DNA from: Firmicutes bacterium UBA3910
Lineage (GTDB): Bacteria; Bacillota; Limnochordia; Darwinibacteriales; Darwinibacteriaceae
NCBI GenBank assembly: GCA_002391465.1
Contig: DGFC01000049.1
Location: 1-11,775 of the forward strand
Direction: 5' to 3'
Length of the DNA stretch: 11,775 bases
Shown: piece by piece, positions 1 to 6,183 of the stretch
How the letters are laid out: every line of letters begins with the position of its first letter
Position numbering within the stretch: the first letter of the stretch is position 1
The notes under the pieces: generated by a model
What the model was told of the DNA's origin: nothing
Databases searched by the model: none
The model's input: only the letters and a program-made list of their open reading frames with translations
Made by a program: the position numbers and the translations under genes

Positions 1-19
1 AGATGTGTATAAGAGACAG
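1..19 (+). other. Residual Tn5 mosaic-end (Nextera-type) sequencing adapter
   Basis: The first 19 bases, AGATGTGTATAAGAGACAG, match exactly the hyperactive-Tn5 mosaic end used in tagmentation libraries. This is established knowledge of the adapter and is directly visible here. Genomic sequence therefore starts at about base 20, and the window begins at an untrimmed read or contig end. It should not be read as a biological transposon end: no transposase or second inverted copy is present. Confidence 0.95.
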
Positions 20-42
20 GAATACGCCCTAAAGCAGGGTAG

Positions 43-954
43 GTGAGGGTTTTGCTGCCGGCCTATCTTGAACTCTACCGCCGGGGTGAACTGGCGGCAA
101 GGGTAGAATGGGCGTTGGAAGTATACGAGGAGTGCAGCTTATGCCCGCACCGCTGCGGTATTGACCGCAGCACAAAGGCGGGCGTCTGCCGCGCACCGGA
201 GCAGGCGGTTGTGTCCAGCTTTGGTCCCCACTACGGGGAAGAAAGGGTGTTAGTGGGCAGCCGGGGCTCGGGCACCATCTTCTTTGCCCACTGCACTTTA
301 GCCTGTGTGTACTGCCAAAACAGCGAGATCAGCTTGGGCGGTAGGGGTAGAGCGGTAAGTGGGTCGGAGCTGGGGGAAATTATGCTGGAGCTGCAGAAGG
401 GCCATGGCTGCCCAAACGTGAATTTGGTCAGCCCCACCCATTTTGTACCCAGCATTTTGGCGGGGCTGCTCTATGCGGTGGAGCGGGGCTTTCGCCTGCC
501 GCTGGTATACAACTGCGGCGGCTACGAAAACCCAGCCACCTTAGAACTCTTAGATGGAATAATAGACATCTACATGCCCGATTTCAAATACGCCGAACCG
601 GAGCGGGCGGAAAAATACTCTGGGGCTGAGGATTACCCCCAAAAGGCCAAGGAAGCACTGCTTGAGATGGATCGGCAGGTTGGGGGACTTAAGACTGATG
701 GGCGGGGCATCGCAGTGCGGGGCCTTCTGATCAGGCATCTGATGCTGCCCGGAGGATTGGCCGATACAAAAAAGGTGCTGCGATTTATCAACGACAATCT
801 TTCTGCCGATTGCTTGGTCAATCTGATGGACCAGTATTATCCCCACTTCCGCGCCTTTCAGTTTCCTGAATTGGGACGTAGGTTGACGAGGGATGAATAC
901 AACGAGGCCTTGGAGTTTGCCAGTTCTTTAGGTTTAAGGCTCGTTCAGTCTTAA
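43..954 (+). CDS. Radical SAM protein, PflA-like (COG1313 type)
   Basis: A radical SAM enzyme of the family often annotated as putative pyruvate-formate-lyase activating enzyme. The CX3CX2C cluster motif lies at residues 84-91 (C84, C88, C91, read as CTLACVYC) and would bind the 4Fe-4S cluster that cleaves S-adenosylmethionine. A second cysteine group, C31, C34, C38 and C49, precedes it. This is typical of the family and may hold an auxiliary metal or cluster. RHLMLPGG (231-238) is another family hallmark. The 303-residue length is normal. The GTG start directly follows an in-frame TAG at 40-42, so the frame cannot extend upstream. The ribosome site is weak (purine-rich 35-42). No glycyl-radical enzyme substrate lies in the window, so the activating-enzyme role is unproven. 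It may be cotranscribed with the phosphofructokinase 63 nt downstream. The upstream context is lost at the contig edge. Confidence 0.88.
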   Translation: MRVLLPAYLELYRRGELAARVEWALEVYEECSLCPHRCGIDRSTKAGVCRAPEQAVVSSFGPHYGEERVLVGSRGSGTIFFAHCTLACVYCQNSEISLGGRGRAVSGSELGEIMLELQKGHGCPNVNLVSPTHFVPSILAGLLYAVERGFRLPLVYNCGGYENPATLELLDGIIDIYMPDFKYAEPERAEKYSGAEDYPQKAKEALLEMDRQVGGLKTDGRGIAVRGLLIRHLMLPGGLADTKKVLRFINDNLSADCLVNLMDQYYPHFRAFQFPELGRRLTRDEYNEALEFASSLGLRLVQS

Positions 955-1004
955 GAACAAGAGGATTTTGCCAGCCTCTGCAGAAAATAATCACATTACT
1001 TGTT

Positions 1005-1012
1005 GGGAGGGG
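1005..1012 (+). promoter_or_regulatory. Ribosome binding site that sets the phosphofructokinase start
   Basis: GGGAGGGG sits five bases before a GTG at 1018. The longer reading from a TTG at 1000 would place this site inside the coding region and has no site of its own, so the GTG is preferred. Translation from the GTG gives MRFGVLTGGGD, the usual N-terminus of this enzyme family. Confidence 0.75.
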
Positions 1013-1017
1013 TTCAT

Positions 1018-2037
1018 GTGAGATTTGGAGTTTTAACTGGAGGAGGAGACTCTGCAGGAATCAACGACTTTCTCTATTTTCTAGCTCAGCGCTTGTATAG
1101 GGAAGGCCACAACCTTATCGGCTTTGAAAACAGCTGGGAAGGTTTAATACTAAATAAGGCCCGGGAGCTCGATCACAATCAGCTCGAAGCCCAGCGCTTC
1201 ACACCGGGAACTCTCTTGGGTACGGCCCGCCGCAACCCAATTAAAGAAGGCAAAACCAATGACGTTTTGGCTACCCTGGAAGACAGGGGTGTGGATGTGT
1301 TAATCGCCATGGGCGGCGACGATACCCTCGGTGTTGCTAACGAGTTGGCTAAGCAAGGTCTAACCGTGATTGGCGTTCCCCAAACCATCGACGATGACCT
1401 GCGGGGTACTGAGCGCAGTCTGGGTTATGCCACCGCTGTGAAAATGTCTGCCGATGCGGTTAACGCTACTGTGAACAGCAACATCGCCCATGACCGGGAT
1501 ATGATTGTGGAAGCAATGGGTAGGGATGCGGGTTGGCTCGCTTTGGCCATTGCCATCAACACACCTGCCTGCGCCGTCATGGTGCCGGAAGGCCGGATGG
1601 ATTTGGATGAAATGATCGAAGCGATGCAGAACTACAAGCGCCGCACGGGCAAAGCTGCCTTGGCGGTTGTGGCAGAAGGTATTGAACTGGAGAGCTTTGA
1701 CCGCTCCACCGCTGCCCGGGACGCCTTCGGCAACATTGCCTACGAAGGTGTCAGCCACGGTGTGGCTGCCGAGTACAAGAAGGCCACCGGCCGCTCGCCG
1801 CGGGTTCAGGTATTAGGTTACTTAATGCGGGGTGGTACCCCTGTACCGGCTGACGTGGAACTGGCTGCCGGCTTTGCCAATAAGGCGGTTGACCTGGCCT
1901 TAGCGGGCAGAACCGGTGAAATGGTTGGCTTAGCAGGTAAAGAGATTAAGTCTCAGCCTTTAGCCGATGTGATCGGGGTGAAGAAGACTATCCCTGCCGA
2001 CGTGTTAAGTGAAAAGCTCAAGCTGCTCGCTCTCTAA
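1018..2037 (+). CDS. pfkA: 6-phosphofructokinase family enzyme, phosphoryl donor uncertain
   Basis: Phosphorylates fructose 6-phosphate to fructose 1,6-bisphosphate in glycolysis, in the cytosol. Starting at GTG 1018 it has 339 residues, close to the bacterial norm. Visible motifs are GGGDSAGIN (8-16), GTARRNP (68-74), GGDDTLG (99-105), VPQTIDDD (120-127), MGRDAG (167-172) and LGYLMRGGTP (266-275). The catalytic Thr and two Asp of TIDxD are kept. At the two positions that separate ATP- from pyrophosphate-dependent enzymes it has Asp102 (PPi-like; ATP enzymes carry Gly) and Gln122 (ATP enzymes Gly, PPi enzymes Lys). The pattern most resembles the mixed-substrate group III, so the donor cannot be assigned. 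TIDDD in place of TIDND is also unusual. The gene ends at a strong terminator. Confidence 0.92.
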   Translation: MRFGVLTGGGDSAGINDFLYFLAQRLYREGHNLIGFENSWEGLILNKARELDHNQLEAQRFTPGTLLGTARRNPIKEGKTNDVLATLEDRGVDVLIAMGGDDTLGVANELAKQGLTVIGVPQTIDDDLRGTERSLGYATAVKMSADAVNATVNSNIAHDRDMIVEAMGRDAGWLALAIAINTPACAVMVPEGRMDLDEMIEAMQNYKRRTGKAALAVVAEGIELESFDRSTAARDAFGNIAYEGVSHGVAAEYKKATGRSPRVQVLGYLMRGGTPVPADVELAAGFANKAVDLALAGRTGEMVGLAGKEIKSQPLADVIGVKKTIPADVLSEKLKLLAL

Positions 2038-2044
2038 GTGCTAT

Positions 2045-2077
2045 AAAACCCCGTTTGACCAATCAAACGGGGTTTTT
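2045..2077. terminator. Bidirectional rho-independent terminator
   Basis: A perfect 14-bp stem, AAAACCCCGTTTGA (2045-2058) paired with TCAAACGGGGTTTT (2063-2076), closes a four-base CCAA loop. It ends in TTTTT on the plus strand and, read from the other side, in a run of T from the AAAA at 2045-2048. It lies between the convergent phosphofructokinase and alpha/beta hydrolase genes and can serve both. Confidence 0.93.
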
Positions 2078-2083
2078 GCTAGC

Positions 2084-3007
2084 TTAGGCCAGCTGCTCTT
2101 CTAGCCAGGCGAAGATGTCCCTTATTGCTTCTTCCCGGTTGGTTTCGTTCAAGAGCTCGTGGCGGGCTTCTTGGTAGAGGATAGTCTTAATCCGCTTCAG
2201 CCCGCACTCTTCATACAACTTGACAAACTGCCTGATGCCTTTGCCGTTCGCGCCAACCGGATCCGCTTCTCCGCTTACCACTAAGATAGGTAGGTCAGGG
2301 GGAACCGCTTTGATTTCATCTGGAGCGTGAATTAACTCTAGACCGGTGAACAGATCGTAATAGAAGCCTGAACTGCACATAAAGCCGCAGAAGGGATCGG
2401 CAATGTACTTGTCAACTTCGGCGTGATCCCGGGTGAGCCAATCAAAGGCAGTACGGGGGTTTTTCACGCTGCGGTTGTAACCGCCTAAGGTGAGTTTGTG
2501 CAGGAGTGGGCTCGGTTTTGTTGGATCCTTTTTCATCTGCTGAAGGGCAATGAACTTGGCTATTTTTACGGCAAACCCGGGATCTCCCCCTGAACCCATC
2601 AGGATTACGCCCCTTATCGTGCTAGCGTATTTCTGTATATACCGCCGGGCTAGGAAAGAACCCATACTGTGGCCCAGAAGGAAAATGGGCAGGTCAGGAT
2701 ACTGGGCCCCCAGCCACTGGTTGAGCAGGTGGAGATCATCTACCACCCGGTCAAAGCCGTTGTCTGGGGAGAAATAGCCCAATACACCGGCCCTTTCACC
2801 GGTATGACCGTGACCCCTGTGGTCGTTAGCAACAACTATGATACCCTGTTCGTTGCAGGCCCGGGCAAACCTGGCATAACGGGCAGAATGCTCTGCCATA
2901 CCGTGGGCGATCTGCAGTACCGCCCTGGGGTTATCAACCTTCGCCCATTGGCGTACGAAAATTTCAACTTGATCATCGGCCTCAAAGAAAAAAGTCCGCT
3001 CTGTCAT
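2084..3007 (-). CDS. Alpha/beta hydrolase, monoacylglycerol lipase / lysophospholipase-like
   Basis: A serine hydrolase of the Hydrolase_4 (serine aminopeptidase S33-like) family, most similar in layout to monoacylglycerol lipases and lysophospholipases such as PldB. The nucleophile elbow GHSMG is at 112-116 (Ser114). The likely triad is completed by Asp249 in SGEADP and His283 in ARHELL. HGMAEH (35-40) supplies the oxyanion-hole region and DHRGHG (62-67) is a further family signature. The segment at about 140-235 would be the lid/cap domain. There is no signal peptide, so it is probably cytosolic or peripheral to the membrane. It has 307 residues, a normal length. The ATG start has GAGG at 3011-3014, within a G-rich run. 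It is transcribed divergently from the DUF362 gene. The ester substrate is not predictable from sequence. Confidence 0.9.
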   Translation of the reverse strand: MTERTFFFEADDQVEIFVRQWAKVDNPRAVLQIAHGMAEHSARYARFARACNEQGIIVVANDHRGHGHTGERAGVLGYFSPDNGFDRVVDDLHLLNQWLGAQYPDLPIFLLGHSMGSFLARRYIQKYASTIRGVILMGSGGDPGFAVKIAKFIALQQMKKDPTKPSPLLHKLTLGGYNRSVKNPRTAFDWLTRDHAEVDKYIADPFCGFMCSSGFYYDLFTGLELIHAPDEIKAVPPDLPILVVSGEADPVGANGKGIRQFVKLYEECGLKRIKTILYQEARHELLNETNREEAIRDIFAWLEEQLA

Positions 3008-3122
3008 TATCCTCGCCCCCTAGCTTTTACTGATTATTTCAGTCATTTGAGCCTAATTCCTGCTCAGATCGGCGCAGGTTGGCAGAGTTTGGTAATTTTG
3101 GGTACTGGGAAAGGGGAAGGGA

Positions 3123-4214
3123 ATGCTAAGAAACGAACTACTAATCAGCTATGGCCAAAGGCCCCGGGAGATGGTTAAGGAAATCCTGGATACAATCAAA
3201 CTGGCGGAGGGAGTTCCCGCCGGCTCCCGCGTTGGTCTGAAGCCTAACTTAGTAGTTGCCCGCCCTGCCTGGGAAGGGGCAACCACCTCACCTGATTTGG
3301 TGGCTGGTGTCTTAGAATACCTGTTAGATCACGGGTTTAGGGATCTGGTAATAGCAGAGGGATCTTGGATCGGGGACAGCACAGCCCGAGCCTTTCGCGC
3401 CTGCGGTTATACTGATCTTGCGGAGCGTTACGGGGTGGAGTTGGTGGACCTGCAGCGGGATAGCTATCACACGCGCAGGGTGGAGGATTTGGAACTGCTG
3501 GTCTGCGATGAAATGTCTAGGATTGACTACCTGATCAATCTGCCCGTTTTAAAGGGTCACTGTCAAACCAGAATCACCTGCGCCCTGAAGAACCTGAAAG
3601 GGTGCATCCCGGATCGGGAAAAACGCCGTTTTCATACTTTGGGGCTCCATACGCCCATAGCGGCCCTGAATAAAGCGATACACACCAACTTAGTGGTTGT
3701 GGACGGTTTTATTGGCGATTTGGACTTTGAGGAGGGGGGTAACCCAGTGCAGATGGATCGGGTGATAGTGGGTACCGACCCGGTTCTGGTGGATTCTTAT
3801 GTGGCAGCCCTGCTGGGCTATGGGGTGGAAGATGTCCCGTACATAACCCTCGCCGCTGAGCTTGGAGTAGGGGAGCTGTACAGTGAAAAGACAACGGTGA
3901 GGGTAATTAACGACAGCCATACTACCAAACGCATTGAGCCTAGCCGTTCGGTGGAACACTTAGCCAAACACATTGACGAGCGGGATGCCTGCTCTGCTTG
4001 TTTCGGCAGTCTGATCCACGCCTTGGCCCGGCTAAATGAAAAGGGCCAGCTGCAACAGCTGACCCAAAAAGTTGCCATTGGCCAAGGGTTTAAGGGTGTT
4101 AAGCAGGATGGGCTTGGTGCAGGCAGCTGCACCAGGGGCTTTTCCCGGCATGTACCCGGTTGTCCTCCCACGGCCAAAGATGTGCTGGATTTTCTCTATG
4201 ACAATCTGGGCTAA
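3123..4214 (+). CDS. DUF362 domain-containing protein
   Basis: Belongs to the DUF362 family (COG2006), whose biochemical role is mostly unknown; members often carry or accompany iron-sulfur clusters. Recognisable family segments are VGLKPNLV (37-44), [21 protein letters not shown] (140-160), VVDGFIG (192-198) and [11 protein letters not shown] (214-224). The C-terminal part has C290 and C293 (ACSACFG), C336 (GSCTRGF) and C347 (PGCPPT). These four spaced cysteines could bind a cluster or metal, which is inference. There is no ferredoxin-type CX2CX2CX3C repeat. It has 363 residues and no signal peptide. The ATG follows a purine-rich ribosome site (GGGGAAGGG, 3113-3121). The stop codon overlaps that of the convergent thioredoxin-like gene. 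ACTGA-TTATT-TCAGT at 3029-3043 upstream is a weak inverted repeat; no convincing promoter was seen. Confidence 0.87.
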   Translation: MLRNELLISYGQRPREMVKEILDTIKLAEGVPAGSRVGLKPNLVVARPAWEGATTSPDLVAGVLEYLLDHGFRDLVIAEGSWIGDSTARAFRACGYTDLAERYGVELVDLQRDSYHTRRVEDLELLVCDEMSRIDYLINLPVLKGHCQTRITCALKNLKGCIPDREKRRFHTLGLHTPIAALNKAIHTNLVVVDGFIGDLDFEEGGNPVQMDRVIVGTDPVLVDSYVAALLGYGVEDVPYITLAAELGVGELYSEKTTVRVINDSHTTKRIEPSRSVEHLAKHIDERDACSACFGSLIHALARLNEKGQLQQLTQKVAIGQGFKGVKQDGLGAGSCTRGFSRHVPGCPPTAKDVLDFLYDNLG

Positions 4215-4792
4215 ACCAGATCGCAGGCCTCCGCCGGCATCCAGTGGGGCGGTTTGCCGTCCCATTTGACGTTGCAGCCGACAGGGTTGGTGAGCGGTGT
4301 GGTGATCTCCTTGCCCTCGGTCAGTTCGGTCAGGGCGTTTTCCAGATCGTTCACAGTGATGTTTTCCGGCTGGCGGGGGCTGTCAACGCCGCGACCGGTG
4401 TAAACGAGCTTGCGCTCCTGGTTGAATACGAAGAAGTGGGGTGTGCGCAGAGCGCCGTAGGCCCGGGCCACATCCTGGCTCTCATCGTGGAGATAGACCC
4501 AGGGGAACTTCTGCTCATCCATGCGCTTGACCATGTTTTCGAAGGAGTCTTCTGCATAGGTGTTAGCGCTGTTGGAGTTAATGGCCACAAAGCGGACGCC
4601 CTTGTCTGCAAACTTCTCTGCCGTTGCCCGGGTGATCTCGTCCGAGTTCACTACATACGGACAATGGTTGCAGGTAAAGAACACTACCAGATACGGATAT
4701 TCGGCGAAGTCCTTCAGACTGTAGGTTTTGCCATCCGTGGCCGGAAGATTGAAATCAATTGCTTTACTGCCTAGTTGTAAAGTAAATGACAT
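4211..4792 (-). CDS. Thioredoxin-fold (AhpC/TSA-like) redox protein
   Basis: A thioredoxin-fold protein of the subfamily with the active site [10 protein letters not shown] (C41 and C44, a CxxC redox pair), placed as in TlpA/ResA-like and peroxiredoxin-like proteins. The N-terminus ([22 protein letters not shown], 8-29) is the usual AhpC/TSA opening, and RTPHFFVF (116-123) supplies the cis-proline Pro118. A conserved C-terminal segment, [13 protein letters not shown] (165-177), contributes a third cysteine, C173. It has 193 residues and no signal peptide, so a cytosolic disulfide or peroxide role is likely. The start is firm: AAAGGAGGT (4801-4809 on the opposite strand) lies nine bases upstream of the ATG. 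It follows msrB by 100 nt on the same strand with no minus-strand terminator between, so cotranscription is possible. It may supply electrons for MsrB or handle peroxides (inference). Confidence 0.88.
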   Translation of the reverse strand: MSFTLQLGSKAIDFNLPATDGKTYSLKDFAEYPYLVVFFTCNHCPYVVNSDEITRATAEKFADKGVRFVAINSNSANTYAEDSFENMVKRMDEQKFPWVYLHDESQDVARAYGALRTPHFFVFNQERKLVYTGRGVDSPRQPENITVNDLENALTELTEGKEITTPLTNPVGCNVKWDGKPPHWMPAEACDLV

Positions 4793-4877
4793 ATTATCTA
4801 ACCTCCTTTGTCCTTTCGGTTCTACATGCCGCGACGAAGTCCTGCCGCGGGAAAGGCAGAAGGGGATCTAATGATTT

Positions 4878-4900
4878 TAGGCAGGATTCTGCCTATTTTT
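4878..4900 (+). terminator. Plus-strand rho-independent terminator opposite the msrB 3' end
   Basis: TAGGCAG (4878-4884) pairs with CTGCCTA (4889-4895) across a GATT loop and is followed by TTTTT (4896-4900). The T-run exists only on the plus strand; on the minus strand the stem is followed by AAATCATT. It therefore fits transcripts coming from the left, not msrB, whose stop codon it overlaps. The only upstream plus-strand gene is the DUF362 gene, which has no terminator at its own end. Confidence 0.6.
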
Positions 4901-5339
4901 CGAATAACTTTGCGTAGTGGCCGTAGCCTTCCTTTTCCAAGTCGGCCCGGGGGATGAACCTCAGAGCTGCGCTGTTAATACAATAGCGGAGACCGCCCCT
5001 ATCCTGCGGACCATCTGAAAAGACGTGGCCTAAATGGGAGTCGGCGGAAGTACTACGGACCTCGGTGCGAATTATCCCATGGGAAGTGTCTTTGCGGAAT
5101 TGGACATACTCTTTATCGATGGGTTTGGTGAAGCTGGGCCAGCCGCAACCCGCATCATATTGATCCAAGCTGGAAAACAGGGGTTCGCCCGAGACGATAT
5201 CAACGTAGATACCCTCTTTGGTGTTGTCCCAATACTCGTTTTGAAATGGGCGCTCTGTGCCGTTTTCCTGGGTAATGTAGAACTGCTCTGGGGTAAGTTT
5301 TTTGCGCAGTTCTTCCCGGGGTGGTTTCCTGTATTTCAT
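4893..5339 (-). CDS. msrB: Peptide methionine-R-sulfoxide reductase MsrB
   Basis: Reduces the R epimer of methionine sulfoxide in proteins, using thioredoxin-type electron donors. With the ATG at 5337-5339 it has 148 residues. Family motifs are [20 protein letters not shown] (2-21), AGCGWPSF (63-70), [11 protein letters not shown] (86-96), [12 protein letters not shown] (100-111) and [11 protein letters not shown] (118-128). Cys120 is the catalytic residue. Cys65 is the likely resolving cysteine, 55 residues before it, the spacing known from the Neisseria MsrB domain. The two CxxC zinc pairs of many MsrBs are absent (RSTSAD in place of RCGNCD), so this is the zinc-free form. A longer reading from 5381 is rejected: it would start upstream of the promoter -10 and adds nothing conserved. 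GAAAGGG at 5349-5355 is the probable ribosome site. A thioredoxin-like gene lies downstream on the same strand. Confidence 0.95.
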   Translation of the reverse strand: MKYRKPPREELRKKLTPEQFYITQENGTERPFQNEYWDNTKEGIYVDIVSGEPLFSSLDQYDAGCGWPSFTKPIDKEYVQFRKDTSHGIIRTEVRSTSADSHLGHVFSDGPQDRGGLRYCINSAALRFIPRADLEKEGYGHYAKLFEK

Positions 5340-5371
5340 CCATGGCACCCTTTCTTTTCTTTTCTGCCCTA

Positions 5372-5400
5372 AACATACCAAAAAAGGTTTTTCCTGCCAA
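5372..5400 (-). promoter_or_regulatory. Sigma-A-like promoter for msrB
   Basis: Read on the minus strand, TTGGCA (5395-5400) and TATGTT (5372-5377) are separated by exactly 17 bases, matching the housekeeping -35 and -10 consensus at five and four of six positions. Transcription would start near 5365, giving a leader of about 25 nt that includes the GAAAGGG ribosome site. This supports the ATG at 5339 as the msrB start. Confidence 0.6.
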
Positions 5401-5459
5401 GGGAGCGGCTAAAATTGAGCGGAGAGAAACGAAGTTTATTACGAGAGGGGGAAGAGAGC

Positions 5460-5843
5460 ATGCGAAAGCTTTTGGTTGTGCCGTTACTTCTTATGGCCTT
5501 AGTTCTAACAGGCTGCGATGGGTATGTATTTCTCCGGCTTGATATGCCGGTTGTGATTGAACCTCAGCCATCGCCCCAGTACCGCCATTATGTGGAAGGC
5601 TATGTTTCCTATGACTACCGTACCAACCACATCACAATTACCAGACGTCCTAATAGGGATAAGTATTACCTGCCCTTGAAGGAGGCTCAGGTTATGGTGT
5701 TAGAAACGGGTAAGAGGATCGTCACCGATCATCAAGGTTACTTCTACATCAGCGGCGTGCCCCGGGGTACGGTAAACTTGAAAGTGACCCATAACTGGAT
5801 AGGCCCGCGGACCGGCGTTTATTTCCGTTACACATCTAAATAG
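5460..5843 (+). CDS. Small putative lipoprotein with carboxypeptidase-regulatory-like fold
   Basis: A 127-residue exported protein. It has a lipoprotein signal peptide: a positive start (MRK), a hydrophobic run at 4-16 and the lipobox LTGC with Cys19, so it should be lipid-anchored on the outer face of the cytoplasmic membrane. The rest (about 42-125) includes EAQVMVLETGKRIVTD-QGYFYISGVPRGTVNLKV (75-109). This pattern is typical of the transthyretin-like, carboxypeptidase-regulatory-like beta domain, in which a conserved D-x-x-G-x-F turn precedes a G-V-P-x-G-x-V strand. Such domains are structural; no catalytic residues are seen. The ATG at 5460 is chosen because AGAGGGGGAAG (5444-5454) precedes it and the signal peptide begins there. 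A -10-like TAAAAT is at 5410-5415 but no clear -35 was found. It ends at its own terminator. Specific function is unknown. Confidence 0.82.
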   Translation: MRKLLVVPLLLMALVLTGCDGYVFLRLDMPVVIEPQPSPQYRHYVEGYVSYDYRTNHITITRRPNRDKYYLPLKEAQVMVLETGKRIVTDHQGYFYISGVPRGTVNLKVTHNWIGPRTGVYFRYTSK

Positions 5844-5847
5844 GGAT

Positions 5848-5875
5848 AGAGGGGGTAAAACCCCCTCTTTTCTTA
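5848..5875 (+). terminator. Rho-independent terminator of the lipoprotein gene
   Basis: AGAGGGGG (5848-5855) pairs with CCCCCTCT (5861-5868) across a TAAAA loop, followed by TTTCTT. The T-rich tail is on the plus strand, four bases after the lipoprotein stop codon. The tail overlaps the stop codon of the convergent spore-protein gene, which may end at the same stem with less certainty. Confidence 0.85.
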
Positions 5876-6055
5876 ACCGGGTCCCTGTTTAGCCATTGCC
5901 TCTTCGGCCCGCTTAATGGCGGCCCGTACCATGGACCCGGCTTCCCGGGTGGTGATATTACCCCAGTCCCCGTCTTTCACCTTGTGGAGAAAGCCGAGTT
6001 CATCGGCGAGTTCGTACTTCAGACGTTCTGACATTACTCCTCGACGACGTGGCAT
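5873..6055 (-). CDS. Small acid-soluble spore protein, alpha/beta type
   Basis: A 60-residue DNA-binding protein expected to coat and protect forespore DNA and to be degraded at germination. It matches the alpha/beta SASP layout: RRRGVMS (3-9), then KYELADELGF (13-22), which contains the Glu after which the germination protease GPR cleaves in known members, then WGNITTREAGSMVRAAIKRAEE (31-52), the second conserved helix with its R-x-x-G-x-M-V core. The divergent MPRRRGVMS opening and GDWGNI segment resemble clostridial-type members more than Bacillus SspA. The ATG has GGGGAG at 6066-6071, ten bases upstream. A forespore-type promoter candidate lies just ahead. Convergent with the lipoprotein gene. 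The gene is direct evidence that the host lineage sporulates. Confidence 0.9.
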   Translation of the reverse strand: MPRRRGVMSERLKYELADELGFLHKVKDGDWGNITTREAGSMVRAAIKRAEEAMAKQGPG

Positions 6056-6074
6056 GTGGTCATCACTCCCCTGT

Positions 6075-6103
6075 TAGAATGCCCCCGGGGCGAACTCCTA
6101 TTC
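6075..6103 (-). promoter_or_regulatory. Candidate sigma-G/sigma-F-type promoter for the spore-protein gene
   Basis: Read on the minus strand, GAATA (6099-6103) and CATTCTA (6075-6081) are separated by 17 bases, close to the forespore -35 (G-x-A-T-R) and -10 (CATnnTA) patterns. SASP genes are classic sigma-G targets, which fits. A caution: the start would fall near 6068, giving a leader of about 13 nt and cutting into the GGGGAG ribosome site. The -35 also lies in a small hairpin, GGCGAA (6089-6094) with TTCGCC (6101-6106). Confidence 0.4.
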
Positions 6104-6183
6104 GCCTGCGGGGAAGGAACTGGCGGAGCAATGGGGAAGTAAGTAGGGTAGTAAAGATTTCAGGAGTAAAGGATAGGATTTAA

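Noticed and set aside
1..19. Natural transposon end
   Set aside because: Exact match to the laboratory Tn5 mosaic end, located at the very first base, with no transposase or second end.
1000..1017. TTG start for the phosphofructokinase, six codons upstream
   Set aside because: It would place the GGGAGGGG ribosome site inside the gene and add residues not seen in the family.
3029..3043. ACTGA-TTATT-TCAGT inverted repeat as an operator between the hydrolase and DUF362 genes
   Set aside because: Five-base arms of this kind are common by chance, and no promoter with acceptable spacing could be placed beside it.
2669..3178. Long plus-strand frame of 169 codons across the alpha/beta hydrolase gene
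   Set aside because: It is antisense to a clear hydrolase gene with an intact catalytic triad, has no family motifs and no good ribosome site, and runs past the DUF362 start in another frame.
4244..4774. Plus-strand frame of 176 codons opposite the thioredoxin-like gene
   Set aside because: It is a shadow of the minus-strand gene, whose CNHC active site and strong ribosome site make it the real one. The antisense product shows no recognisable domain.
5340..5381. Longer msrB reading from 5381
   Set aside because: It begins upstream of the predicted -10, and the extra residues do not resemble an MsrB N-terminus or a signal peptide.
5410..5415. TAAAAT as the -10 of the lipoprotein promoter
   Set aside because: The -10 is good, but no -35 was found 16-18 bases upstream, so it is mentioned only within the gene entry.
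6082..6113. Riboswitch or leader RNA ahead of the MATE gene
   Set aside because: Only a small GGCGAA/TTCGCC hairpin with weak flanking C/G pairing was found. It matches no riboswitch family I know, and it overlaps the minus-strand promoter candidate instead.
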